From: Diatrype stigma
Taxonomy: Eukaryota > Ascomycota > Sordariomycetes > Xylariales > Diatrypaceae
Direction of reading: 5' to 3'
Assembly: GCA_022225965.2 (NCBI GenBank)
Contig: JAKJXP020000100.1
Coordinates: 62,001 to 126,000, forward strand
Length of the DNA: 64,000 nucleotides
The notes below the pieces were generated by a model. That model was given only the letters and a program-made list of their open reading frames with translations, did no database searches and was not told the origin of the DNA. The translations under genes and the position numbers were made by a program. This document shows, piece by piece, positions 12,813 through 22,758 of this stretch. Position 1 is the first letter of the stretch, and each line of letters starts with the position of its first letter.

Positions 12813-14060
12813 TGAATGTTGAAAGACTGACCACTTCTTAGCACTTAAATAGATGACCCCCGGGTGGTAGGTAGCCCGGGTAGCCGTAGTAACCAACACC
12901 AGCTACCGTAGCAACCGCGGACGGCTACAGCTGTACTTAAGAGCCTACTTTGAAAACGAAGGCTTGAATAAGACTGGGTGGGCAGGTAGGATGGGGCCAC
13001 CGAGCTCGAGTGGTGCCAGTGCCAGTCTGCAGAGGAGTACCAGCATCACCTGAAAAACAAATATTGGGCAGATGTTCACGGCCAAAAGGCATTGTCAGCC
13101 CTGACTACCACAGGGGCAGACAGGAAGTGATATTTCTTCATACCTGCTATCACGCCGCCTGGTTCGGTAGAGGCAACCTATGCTGGCTCGCGCGATCAAC
13201 CTACGGGTGTGAAGAATCACGGGAATGCTGATGACACGGGTGAATTTCTTGCTTGCTAAGGGCCTATCCCAAGGAAGGAGTCGTCATAGAGCAGCATTGT
13301 ATTTTTCCTGAACTGTGGTTGACTGTAGATTTGTGGCCTGGCAGTGGACCGTGATGAGTCTTGGACTGGAAGATAGATGGCTTCACCAAGCTATAGTCTA
13401 GCTCAGTGAATGAGATAAATCATGTACATCCACAAATTCTGAGCTCACTCGACTCCTCTGGCTAACCACCCACTTGGATCACAACGGACAGCTCACCTTT
13501 CTGTAGGCTCAGCCCACGAGTTGGTAATAGAGGTGTTGGAGACGGATAGAGAAGACCAAGCTACAGACTTCAAGACGGGGGAGGCCCGATATTCACCCCC
13601 ATTTCGAGGTATCCCGTATTGCCGACGACCGCGAACTGCAACCTTACTACGGACTTTACATCACCCCAGCCCCCTTTAGGGCACATAGCTTCTTCCCTAA
13701 TGGGAAAAAGCTATGTGCCGTCACCCCCTATCCCATAAGCACTCGCGTCAAAGCAGATTCTTAGCTATCAGTCTCATAGCGCGAAGGCATTCGTTCGTTG
13801 ACTTGGCATTAACTATGTCGTCTCATTATGGTCGAGGAGAGACCTAGTATATGATGTATCTCGTTCTATGGCTTCGCCTGGGTTCATTCGTCCGCCCCGG
13901 GAATTGTAGGAGTGGTCGGTTGTTCGCCCTTTTCCCTCTCTTGTGGCATCAACTCAACCCATACTGATACATCCGATGCATGCATGCATGAACCACATCC
14001 TCTTCACCTGTAGCAGGGGCTAACCCCTTGCTCACGACCTACCACTTCAACATAAGACCA
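12813..14060. other. Gene-free stretch downstream of CCT4
   Basis: No gene is supported. It contains the strong hairpin at 13680-13719 and presumably the 3' untranslated region of the minus-strand CCT4 gene at its right edge. A GCATGCATGCATG run lies at about 13978-13990. Confidence 0.55.
13680..13719. repeat. Near-perfect inverted repeat (hairpin)
   Basis: An 18-nt arm at 13680-13697 pairs with 13702-13719 at 17 of 18 positions around the 4-nt loop TAAT. The outer 12 bp (GGCACATAGCTT) are perfect. The direct repeat TCACCCC occurs on both sides (13661-13667 and 13721-13727). No T-run follows, so a bacterial-type terminator is not indicated. It could be a tiny MITE footprint or a structured RNA. 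Confidence 0.7.
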
Positions 14061-15800
14061 CTACCGAACCAGGGCGATATCATCGATCCGCAGGATCATC
14101 TTCACTGTCTCGGCGGCGAGCTCGATAGCGCTGGTGCTGACCAGGAGGGGCTGGAGGACGTTCTCCTTGGCGATATTGGGGTTGACGCCGCCGCTCTTGA
14201 TGCTGACGCCGGCGCTGCGCTCGCCCATCTCGTGACGGTGCCGCAGGTCCGTGACGACCTTGATGCTGTTGAGCCCCGCGTTCTCGGCCAGCGTGGTGGG
14301 GACGATCTCAAGCGCGTCGGCGAAGGCGCGCCAGCAGATGGCCTCAGTCCCGGTCAGCGACCGCGCCTGCTTGCTGAGCTGGGCGGCGACCTCGATCTCG
14401 GGCGCGCCGCCGCCGGCGATCAGCGCCTTCTTCTTCACCAGGCACCGGATAACGCAGAGGGCGTCGTGCAGCGACCGTTCCGCCTCGTCGAGGATCATGC
14501 GGTTGGCGCCGCGGCACACCACCGACACGGTCTTGCCGGCCGACTTGGTGCCCGTCACCTTGACCATGCGGGCGCCGCTCGATGAGGACTCCTCGACCAG
14601 GTCCGCCGTGCCGAGCTTATCCTCGGTGAAGGAGTCGACGTCGGCGATGGGCTTGCAGCCCGTCGACTTGCAGATGAACTCGACCTCGTCGCGCTCGATG
14701 TCCTTGACGGCCAGGATGTTGAGTTTGGCAAGGAAGTGTAGGGAGAGGTCGTTGACGGCGTCGCGCAGAATGGACTTCTGGATCAGCAGGACGTTGCATT
14801 TGGCCTTCTTAATCTTCTTGACCATGTTGAGAAGGTACAAGCGTTCCTCCTTAACGATCTTGTCCATCTGGCGGTAGTCGTTCACGGCGATCGTGTTCTC
14901 CATCTAAACAGAATAGCCCGTTAGCATGAGCAATGACCTCCCTGTACAAGCGATACGAGGGCTGGATCTGCTTACATCTGGCTTCGGTGGACTCAGCTGG
15001 AACTGAATCAAACCGATCCTTGCCTTCTCCATTCTTATAGGGCCACCGCCTCCCTTGAGGACCGGTTGCTGGAGAACTAATCCGTCCACAAGCTCGCTGT
15101 CTTCTATCGTGCCTCCAACCTTCTTGACAATTCTGATATTCTTAAGATCGACGTTGTCGGCGGTCTTGATGTCTATGGTCTTCATGACGGAATTTACCGC
15201 CATAGGGCCCAGAAGCCCCGAGTATTGTGAGACGATCTTGGAGGAGAGGGAGGTGTTGGCGGCCTGCAGGAGAGCGGCGGTATCGGTCAGGGAGATGGGT
15301 TGTGACATGTCGTGAAGAATTTCCACTGCGGCAGCTGCAGCTCTCTGGAAAGCCTCGGAAATAACTGAAGGGTGGATGCCCTTTCCTAGTAACCGGTCTG
15401 CAGCACCGAGCAGAGCACCGCAAATGACGACGACTGATGTTGTTCCGTCACCGGCCTCGACATCCTGAGCTGCTGAGAGGTTGACCAGCATCCTGGCGGT
15501 GGGGTGCATGACCGACATGCTCTTCAACATAGTGTTGCCGTCGTTCGTGATTATGGTCTCCCCCTTTCCGTTCCTGATCATCTTGTCCATGCCGCGGGGC
15601 CCCAGCGATGTTCTGATGGCGTCGGCAACGGCTCTAGCAGCGACGATGTTGGATGACCGTACGGCCATAGGCTTCTCCTTGTCCTATAGAGAGCGGGTTA
15701 GCTGGGGAGCTTGGCAACAGCTGGGAGATTAGGATGTACGGACTCTGAAGGTGGTGTTGCTACCGCCCGGGGCGGCAGCTGGAGCCGTCGATGCCGACAT
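14061..15800 (-). CDS. CCT4: T-complex protein 1 subunit delta (CCT4)
   Basis: Delta subunit of the cytosolic group II chaperonin TRiC/CCT, which folds actin, tubulin and other proteins with ATP. Three exons: 15744-15800, 14976-15683 and 14061-14903, giving 535 aa, the normal length. Intron 1 (15684-15743, 60 nt) has the uncommon donor GTCCGT but is the choice that joins TTFR to [12 protein letters not shown] in frame. Intron 2 (14904-14975, 72 nt) joins SPPKPD to [10 protein letters not shown]. The ATP-site motif GDGTT is at about residues 97-101 and GGGAPE at about 419-424; the N-terminal [12 protein letters not shown] chaperonin signature is also present. The gene is divergent from RPT1 across 889 bp. 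I am sure of the family; assignment to delta rests on overall resemblance. Confidence 0.95.
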
Positions 15801-16689
15801 GATGAACGATGGCTATAGCTGAGACTGTATGACTGTACGGCTTTATGGCGTATGGCGGTATGGCGCTGTCTGTGTCAGCTGAACGGCGAGAGAGAGAGGC
15901 TGGATGGGAGTTCCAAAAGTCGGTCGGTATCTTGCAAGTTCGGTGGTTGTGTTTTATTTGGTAGTGGCCTTGCACTTTCGAGGTCCGCCCCGCGTCTACC
16001 TGACTCTAGGCCTGTACCTAATAAATTTTTGAGAATATGACGGGGAGAAGAGTATATGGTTGTTGCATAGCATGCAGCTAGAAAGCTTTATGAGATTAGC
16101 AGGCAGCTGACTTGGGGCGGATACCTCGTTTCAATCAGCAAATAATACTGGATATGTGAATGCAGCGCTTCTTGGGGGTAAGTATGTACATTGCTGCTTA
16201 TCGATTGCTCCTTATCACTGTCCTGGGGGTAGCTAGCGGTGGGTGGTGGTGGGCGGTGGGCTGCAGCTACCGGGCCAGCCAGGCTGCCAGGCTGCCAGGC
16301 TATGGGTATCCCAACTTCGAAGTATTTTAACTTGAATAGGCATGGCGTCGCTAGGTAAGCATGAGCTTATGCGGCTGGATGGCAACCTTGAACAGCCGAA
16401 CCTTAAGCCTTGAGCCCTGAGCCAGCCCGAGCTACAGTTACTACGTACTTCCGAACATACAGACTGCATAGCATCATCATCTTCATCTTCATCCTCATCC
16501 CCTCATCCTGCTCTTTCAACCCACACATACAAACTGTACATTCTGCTCTTTACTATTCTATTACCCCATACAAACAATTTCGTCGTCGCCCAATACCCCC
16601 TTGGTGCTTAATCTATCTGCCTTCCATCCGTTCTTGTTCCTTCCGTCGTTTCCCATCCATCGTGACGTGACACCTGCTCCCCCTTCAAG
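15801..16689. promoter_or_regulatory. Divergent CCT4/RPT1 intergenic promoter region
   Basis: 889 bp between the start codons of two divergently transcribed proteostasis genes, so both promoters must lie here. On the RPT1 side there is a pyrimidine-rich tract (CATC/TTC repeats, about 16463-16524) and a CCAAT box at 16590-16594, roughly 100 bp before the RPT1 start codon. I did not find the yeast proteasome element GGTGGCAAA on the plus strand. No obvious TATA box was identified. Confidence 0.6.
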
Positions 16690-18288
16690 ATGGTTTGTTG
16701 CCCGCCCCCCATATTGTCCCTCTGTCCCCTCGTCATAAGGAAGACTTTCTTCTTCGAAGCCAGACTGACCATATATCTCCATGCATTTAGCCCTCCGCAA
16801 CGGGTCGGAATTGGGAGAAGTATCAGAAGCAATACGCCGACGATGAAGTAGAAGAGAAGAAGATCGCCCCCCTCACAGATGAGTACGTCGCACCTAACCT
16901 ACCGCACGAACATCCCTTCCCGACTGGCCGCCCGTAACCACCCTGGCTACCTTGATATCTATCTATCTATCTACCACCCATCGCCGCCGCATTTCTTACC
17001 TACTGGAACAACAACCGCACCGTACCGTACCGTACACTGACACAGATGCGTGCCTTCTAGAGATATCCAGGTGCTGAAAACCTACGGCGCCGCCCCGTAC
17101 GGTACGGCGATCAAGAACCTGGAGAAGCAGATCAAGGAGAAGCAGCAGAGCGTGGACGAGAAGATCGGCGTCAAGGAGTCGGACACGGGGCTGGCGCCGC
17201 CGCACCTGTGGGACGTGGCGGCGGACCGGCAGCGCATGTCGGAGGAGCAGCCGCTGCAGGTGGCGCGGTGCACCAAGATCATCGCCGACGAGAAGGGGGA
17301 CGAGTCCAAGAGCAAGTACGTCATCAACGTCAAGCAGATCGCCAAGTTCGTGGTCCAGCTCGGCGAGCGCGTCTCGCCCACCGACATCGAGGAGGGCATG
17401 CGCGTCGGCGTCGACCGCAACAAGTACCAGATCATGCTGCCGCTGCCGCCCAAGATCGACGCCAGCGTCACCATGATGACGGTCGAGGAGAAGCCCGACG
17501 TCACCTACGGCGACGTCGGCGGCTGCAAGGAGCAGGTGGAGAAGCTGCGCGAGGTCGTCGAGATGCCCCTGCTGTCGCCCGAGCGCTTCGTCGACCTCGG
17601 CATCGACCCGCCCAAGGGCGCGCTCCTGTACGGCCCGCCCGGCACGGGCAAGACCCTCTGCGCCCGCGCCGTCGCCAACCGGACCGACGCCACCTTCATC
17701 CGCGTCATCGGCAGCGAGCTGGTGCAGAAGTACGTCGGCGAGGGCGCCCGCATGGTGCGCGAGCTGTTCGAGATGGCCCGCACCAAGAAGGCCTGCATCA
17801 TCTTCTTCGACGAGATCGACGCCGTCGGCGGGGCGCGGTTCGACGACGGCGCCGGCGGCGACAACGAGGTGCAGCGGACGATGCTGGAGCTGATCACGCA
17901 GCTGGACGGCTTCGACGCCCGCGGCAACATCAAGGTCATGTTCGCGACGAACCGGCCCTCGACGCTCGACCCGGCCCTCATGCGGCCCGGCCGCATCGAC
18001 CGCAAGATCGAGTTCTCCCTGCCCGACCTCGAGGGCCGCGCCAACATCCTCCGCATCCACGCCAAGAGCATGTCGGTCGAGCGCGACATCCGCTGGGAGC
18101 TCATCTCGCGCCTGTGCCCGAACGCCACGGGCGCCGAGCTGCGCAGCGTCTGCACCGAGGCCGGCATGTTCGCCATCCGCGCCCGCCGGAAGGTCGCCTC
18201 CGAGAAGGACTTCCTCAGCGCCGTCGACAAGGTCATCAAGGGCAACCTCAAGTTCAACTCCACCGCCACGTACATGCAGTACAACTAA
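16690..18288 (+). CDS. RPT1: 26S proteasome regulatory ATPase Rpt1
   Basis: Subunit of the six-member AAA+ ring of the 19S particle, which unfolds ubiquitinated substrates into the 20S core. Exons: 16690-16692 (the ATG alone), 16791-16882 and 17061-18288; 440 aa, normal for Rpt1. After the first splice the protein reads [20 protein letters not shown], and after the second [12 protein letters not shown], as in the family. The in-exon ATG at 16781 is out of frame, which supports the split start. An N-terminal coiled coil (about 40-65) is followed by an OB-like region, Walker A GPPGTGKT (223-230), Walker B IIFFDEID (278-285) and the region [12 protein letters not shown]. The C-terminus is MQYN. 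Third codon positions in exon 3 are almost all G or C, which suggests high expression. It is divergent from CCT4. Confidence 0.96.
16957..16973. repeat. ATCT tetranucleotide run inside RPT1 intron 2
   Basis: About four copies of ATCT within the 178-nt intron 16883-17060. This intron is longer than most others in the window. Confidence 0.8.
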
Positions 18289-20000
18289 GAGACTGGAACG
18301 GAAGGGACCAGTTTATGGTGGGAAGAAGTTGAGAATGAGATTGAGGGGAGAGGGAAGTAGCTGGCGGTCGGCCTGAGCCGGGCGAAAGAAAGAAAGACGC
18401 TGGAAGAACGGAGGGGTTAGGGGTTATGAGATAGACGAGGGGTTGGAGAGAGGGAGGAAGAAGGGCCACCAACAAAACAACTTGGCCCCCTAGAGGAAAT
18501 AAGACAGGCGTCTGTAAACGACACTGCTCATCCGGGCTGGAAAATGGCCTGCCACATTGATCGATAATGGCCGACGTCGAGCGGGCGTTAGTTAGGGTGC
18601 TGAATAATAGACACAGTAACCAAACCAATTCAAATAAACTCGGACGTGGCGTGAATGGTGATGATACCTGACGTTCTGTAGTGTTGCTGCTGGTGGCGAC
18701 GGTGATGGCGGTTGTACGACTACGGCCGATGAAATCCAACTTGGCAAGCATTTGCCCCTTTGCACCCCACCCCCCTTTATGTTTCGTAAGTGAGGCAAGT
18801 AAGTGTATGTCAAAAATGAACCGGCGAGATGACAGCTAGGTACCTTTATCTACCTATATAGTCGGGATGGCATGCAAGAAATGCCAAGCAATTGAATACA
18901 TAAGGCGAGCTTTGCTATTCGATCCCGACATAGTGTGGCATCTTCATATGTTCGTCTTCTTTCTTGTGGTATTGTGTCGTCTTGTTGAGTGGACTGATTC
19001 AATCATTAATCGGGTGGGTGAGTGGGTATCTATCTATCTCTCTATCTATCTATCTACGCCTCGTCTTCACCTCTCTCGGCCTGCTTAATGCAGGCTACCT
19101 ATGTAGGTCTGTTGCTAAGTAGGTAAACAAGAGAGCATTAACATGCTGTACCGGCCTCCGGGGAGGTAGATACACTAGGAGGGCGTGTGGGAGGCTAGGC
19201 TTGAGTCCAGAGAGTAGCCATCACACCGACGACCCCATCCTGTCGACTCGTTCACCCTTAATCCATCCACCTATGCATATACATGTTCCAGATTACATAT
19301 AACCACCTCGGCCTAATATGCATCACACGCACACAGGGAGATCTTCCCCCTTCTCTCCCTCCTCTCCTACCACTTTCCCTTCTGGCGCCAGATCGTTGTT
19401 GGAACCAGCCCGAGCCGGATGACTGGCCGACGATATATCCCCTGCTCCCTGTCCCCCGTCCCGCCCCATGGTATTTGGTATCTACTGGTAAAAAATCATG
19501 TCCCGTCCCATCAAACGCCGTGGCTACGCCATGCCTAATGCCATGCTCAGACAAGCACGCTACTAAACAACTGCTCCGCTCGATAATGTTGTCTCTCGAC
19601 TCAACATGAAAGATTTGGTATAAACTGTGCTGGAAGGGCCGACGTAAGAGCCGGCATGCTGAATCGAAAAGAAACAAGAAAAGAAATACGTTCTCCGCCT
19701 TCCATTATATTACCCCTGCTCTTTTTCTTGACCCCCTGTCCACACAGATCGTTGCTCTTGTAGCTCCCCTTGGCGCCATTGCGTTTCACACCATGCCTGG
19801 TAGGTATATATGTGTATATGTTGATATGTGTGGGAGTCGATATTATGATGCGTTAGCATATATGAGATGTGGTCATAACATTGGCTAGTGAGGTGTTATG
19901 GATAGGTAAGGTATGGTGGCGGTATGCTCAGATGAATGAAAAGAAAGCAACAAGCAAATACAACGACACGCTATCCGAGGAGCATTGGAGAGGCGACCCT
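18289..20000. other. Intergenic, between convergent RPT1 and zinc-finger gene
   Basis: 1.7 kb between two converging 3' ends. No protein or RNA gene is supported. The left part is the presumed RPT1 3' untranslated region. It includes an ATCT microsatellite (19027-19059) and TACCTATGTAGGT-type words. Frames at 18254-18751 and 19258-19677 lack domains. Confidence 0.55.
19027..19059. repeat. ATCT tetranucleotide microsatellite
   Basis: Tandem ATCT/CTCT units with one interruption. The same unit occurs in RPT1 intron 2. Confidence 0.85.
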
Positions 20001-21134
20001 CTAAGCCCCTTCTAACCCGGCTAGGCAACCTAGGCAAACAACGTCGCCCTCGCTGCCCTTCTCAATGCAGCAGCGGCTGCAAACGACATCGCGGTGTCCA
20101 CGGCCGCTCCAGCCCTCCTCAGGACCACCACGCACACCACCGCTGTGGACACCATTGCCGTGACCACCGCCAACTTTGTTTTGAAGGTGATAAGATTTGA
20201 GGGGGCGACGGTCGGCTGAGTGTGCTTCGTCGTGATGCTGATGGTGGTCCATATCATCATCCACATCCTCCATAGTGAAGGAGGTCGAGATATCTTCTTG
20301 TTGCTGTTCCTCGGCGGCGGCGGCAGTAATGGTAGAGGAAACTGGGCGCCACGCCTCTCCTGCGGGGTGGTCGCTGCTGCCACCGCCGCCGCTAGCAAGC
20401 CATCCCTGGCACTGCCGTATGCAGACAAAGCATGTCCGCTGCCCGCACCCCATGCAGTCGGCGAAGGAGTCGAGGTCCGACTTCTTGGTCGGCTTCCTGT
20501 GACAGATATGGCAGGGATCTAGCAGCGCGGCGCTGGGCTTGATTGTGGTGCTGGGGTTGGAGCCCCGAACCTGCTGGTGATGGTGATACGGTTGGATCTC
20601 TGGCGATATGGGCGGCGTCGTCGAATAGTCTGGGTGTGCGTGAGGGAAGTGGTGTTGCTGGCCACTCGGTGAAGTCAGACGACCGTCGTCATCTTGGTGG
20701 TCTCCTTGCTGACGGTCGTGTCCCTCGTGGTCAGGATCCAGCGCCCGGAACCGCTTGCTCGCGGGCAGCGGGATGACCTTCCGCGGCAGGTTGAAGACCG
20801 GGGGATTATGGTTGCTGCCTAGGTCTAGGTAGCTGTTGGGGGTGGAGGGGGAAGAGGAAGAGGAGAAGAACAGGCGGTCATTGTTGCTGCCGAGGGCCGA
20901 GAACGGGTTCTGAGATCCGTGGTGATGGGGGTGGTATGGTGGAGAGCTGGTACAGGAGACTCCGTCAGCCGGTGGCACCCTACACGCCTGGACGAGAAGA
21001 TGGTGATTGTGATAATGGAGATGGTGTTGCTTTGGTGGGCCGTACAATGATACCTGCACTTCGCCGCCGTCGTTGTCGTCTCGCCGCCTCTTCTTGGACG
21101 AGGAGAAGGCGGGTGACTGCGTCACTGAAGGCAT
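20001..21134 (-). CDS. Uncharacterised Cys-rich zinc-binding-type protein
   Basis: 377 aa, single exon. The ATG at 21134 is the first in frame after an upstream stop. The N-terminal half is disordered: SKKRRR just after the start (a possible nuclear signal), then His-, Ser- and Pro-rich stretches. At about residues 208-245 lies CHICHRKP followed by a Cys pattern C-x2-C-x15-C-x2-C-x4-C-x2-C-x3-C. A second cluster near the C-terminus reads C-x2-C-C-x10-C-x2-C. The spacing suggests two or three structural zinc sites, RING- or PHD-like but not a standard form of either. I recall similar proteins in other filamentous ascomycetes, all uncharacterised. Function is unknown; a nuclear regulator or adaptor is only a guess. 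It converges with RPT1. Confidence 0.75.
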   Translation of the reverse strand: MPSVTQSPAFSSSKKRRRDDNDGGEVQVSLYGPPKQHHLHYHNHHLLVQACRVPPADGVSCTSSPPYHPHHHGSQNPFSALGSNNDRLFFSSSSSPSTPNSYLDLGSNHNPPVFNLPRKVIPLPASKRFRALDPDHEGHDRQQGDHQDDDGRLTSPSGQQHHFPHAHPDYSTTPPISPEIQPYHHHQQVRGSNPSTTIKPSAALLDPCHICHRKPTKKSDLDSFADCMGCGQRTCFVCIRQCQGWLASGGGGSSDHPAGEAWRPVSSTITAAAAEEQQQEDISTSFTMEDVDDDMDHHQHHDEAHSADRRPLKSYHLQNKVGGGHGNGVHSGGVRGGPEEGWSGRGHRDVVCSRCCIEKGSEGDVVCLGCLAGLEGA

Positions 21135-22758
21135 TGGGGGGGCGATTTCGGGGGTCCACAGTTCTAGGCGAACATTGGAGCCAGCTAGCAAAGAGGAAGC
21201 TTGTGGTTGTCGTCGTGATCGTCGTCGGTAGGAGAAATTCGATGTCAATTCTCGGGGAGACGAAGCTGAAGCACGGGAATCCGCAGAAGAGGGATTGGGG
21301 AAGGTGTTGTTGTTGTGTAGGCCGAGCTCGACCTCTGAGGTTGCATTCGTTTAGGTGCCATCCCGGCTGGATCCCAGCTGATATAATAAATGGATAAATG
21401 GAGTAACAGTCTCAGGATATGCACAAAGACGGAAAGACCCCTTTGTCCTATTCGGAGTGCCCTGTCAGCCAGTGTGCCAGTGTGCCTGCCGCCTGAAGAC
21501 CGCTAAGAGGATCCGGTTTAATACATAATGGATATGCAGAAAGATCGTATAAAGACATAGTTATAGTATCAATTGCTGATTAGTATCGATTGTTAACTAA
21601 CAACTAACCTGGCTAGCGATATCTGAGGCATTTCAAAGGAGCTCTTTCAAAGTGTCACTCAATAACTAGGTACTATGTACCATGCATCTCTCTTAAACCC
21701 TTCACTATGTACTAACTATACTTGTAGCAGCCATAGGCACACAATTCTCTTTTCCAAAATACGAAGCTCTGCCGGCACCGCCAAATGAACGTGGATGAAT
21801 ATGAATAATCGTGGTAGAGATGTCTCATACGTAGCAGTTCCAAGGGTGTGGCCTGGCTGAAACTAGGCGCACACCAATGAGCCACGACCACGCTTGAGCT
21901 TGAGCGTGGGTGCTCGCTGCTCGCTGCTCACTGCTACCTATTAGATGGAACAAAACCTGCCAGTGATCCTTGACCCATGCAATAATAGCACACCAGCAAA
22001 CGTACGAAGCAAGACGAAGTAAGAAGTGGCTATTTTGTACATAGACGGAACAAGACGAGATGAGATGCATGTGTAATAATAATGTATATAGGCACCAAGT
22101 TCAAAAACATCGATTCATCTTGAAACTACCTATAGCCGGAAGCTCGGCGAAATGCATAAGCATGCGTCTTCCATCATCTGAAGCAAGCCACAAGTAAATT
22201 TCCATCTGTGTTTCGCGCACCATTTCTAACTAAACCGCCTAATCTACCGACGAGATCCAGGCCTATTCGCCCCAAGCCTGCCACTGGCAGAAACAAAATA
22301 AGACCACAACTCTCCTTTCAGCTTCCTAGTGAAGATTAATCCGTATACGACCGGAGGTCGAGGCCGTAGGTTGAATGGTATTGTACAAAGGAGGGTCTTG
22401 AAGAAATTCCTCGACACGGCGTGTCGTTGGAGATTAACTAGACATGTAAACATTAGAGTGACTTGGTGTAGTCGTAATTCGTAATAGACCCCCGTGAGCG
22501 GCCCTGTGGTTTTTTTTTGGCTTCCCCGGTTTATGTCCTCCCCAGCCTTCAGTCTTTCGCTCCTCTCTTCTCTTCCTGTTTCGATGTTTGTAGGCAGAAA
22601 GTCTTCATGTGCTTCGATAGACGCAACCCGATAATGGCGAATCTGGTACATATCCGAGTAAGATGTGTTGCAGATGAGAACTAGGGCCTGTATCTTTATA
22701 TTATCCAAAGTTACTTGGCAACGATTTCAACTGCGAGATCTATCTCTCCAGCGGTCGT
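21135..22758. other. Intergenic, between RAX2 3' end and zinc-finger promoter
   Basis: 1.6 kb. The left part must hold the promoter of the minus-strand zinc-binding protein and the right part the 3' untranslated region of RAX2. A 154-codon frame at 22244-22708 on the minus strand has no domain and lies directly downstream of RAX2; I take it for untranslated sequence. Confidence 0.55.

Noticed and set aside
14028..14585. 185-codon plus-strand frame across CCT4
   Set aside because: It is antisense to the third CCT4 exon and arises from its G/C-rich codons; the chaperonin reading explains the sequence.
16996..18060. 354-codon minus-strand frame over RPT1
   Set aside because: Shadow of the strongly G/C-biased RPT1 exon; Ala/Asp/Leu-rich with no domain.
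17208..18332. 374-codon plus-strand frame overlapping RPT1
   Set aside because: Off-frame reading of the RPT1 exon, Arg/Ala-rich; not a protein.
18254..18751. 165-codon minus-strand frame after RPT1
   Set aside because: Starts antisense to the RPT1 end and continues in untranslated DNA; low-complexity.
22244..22708. 154-codon minus-strand frame after RAX2
   Set aside because: No domain, lies in the presumed RAX2 3' untranslated region; not supported as a gene.
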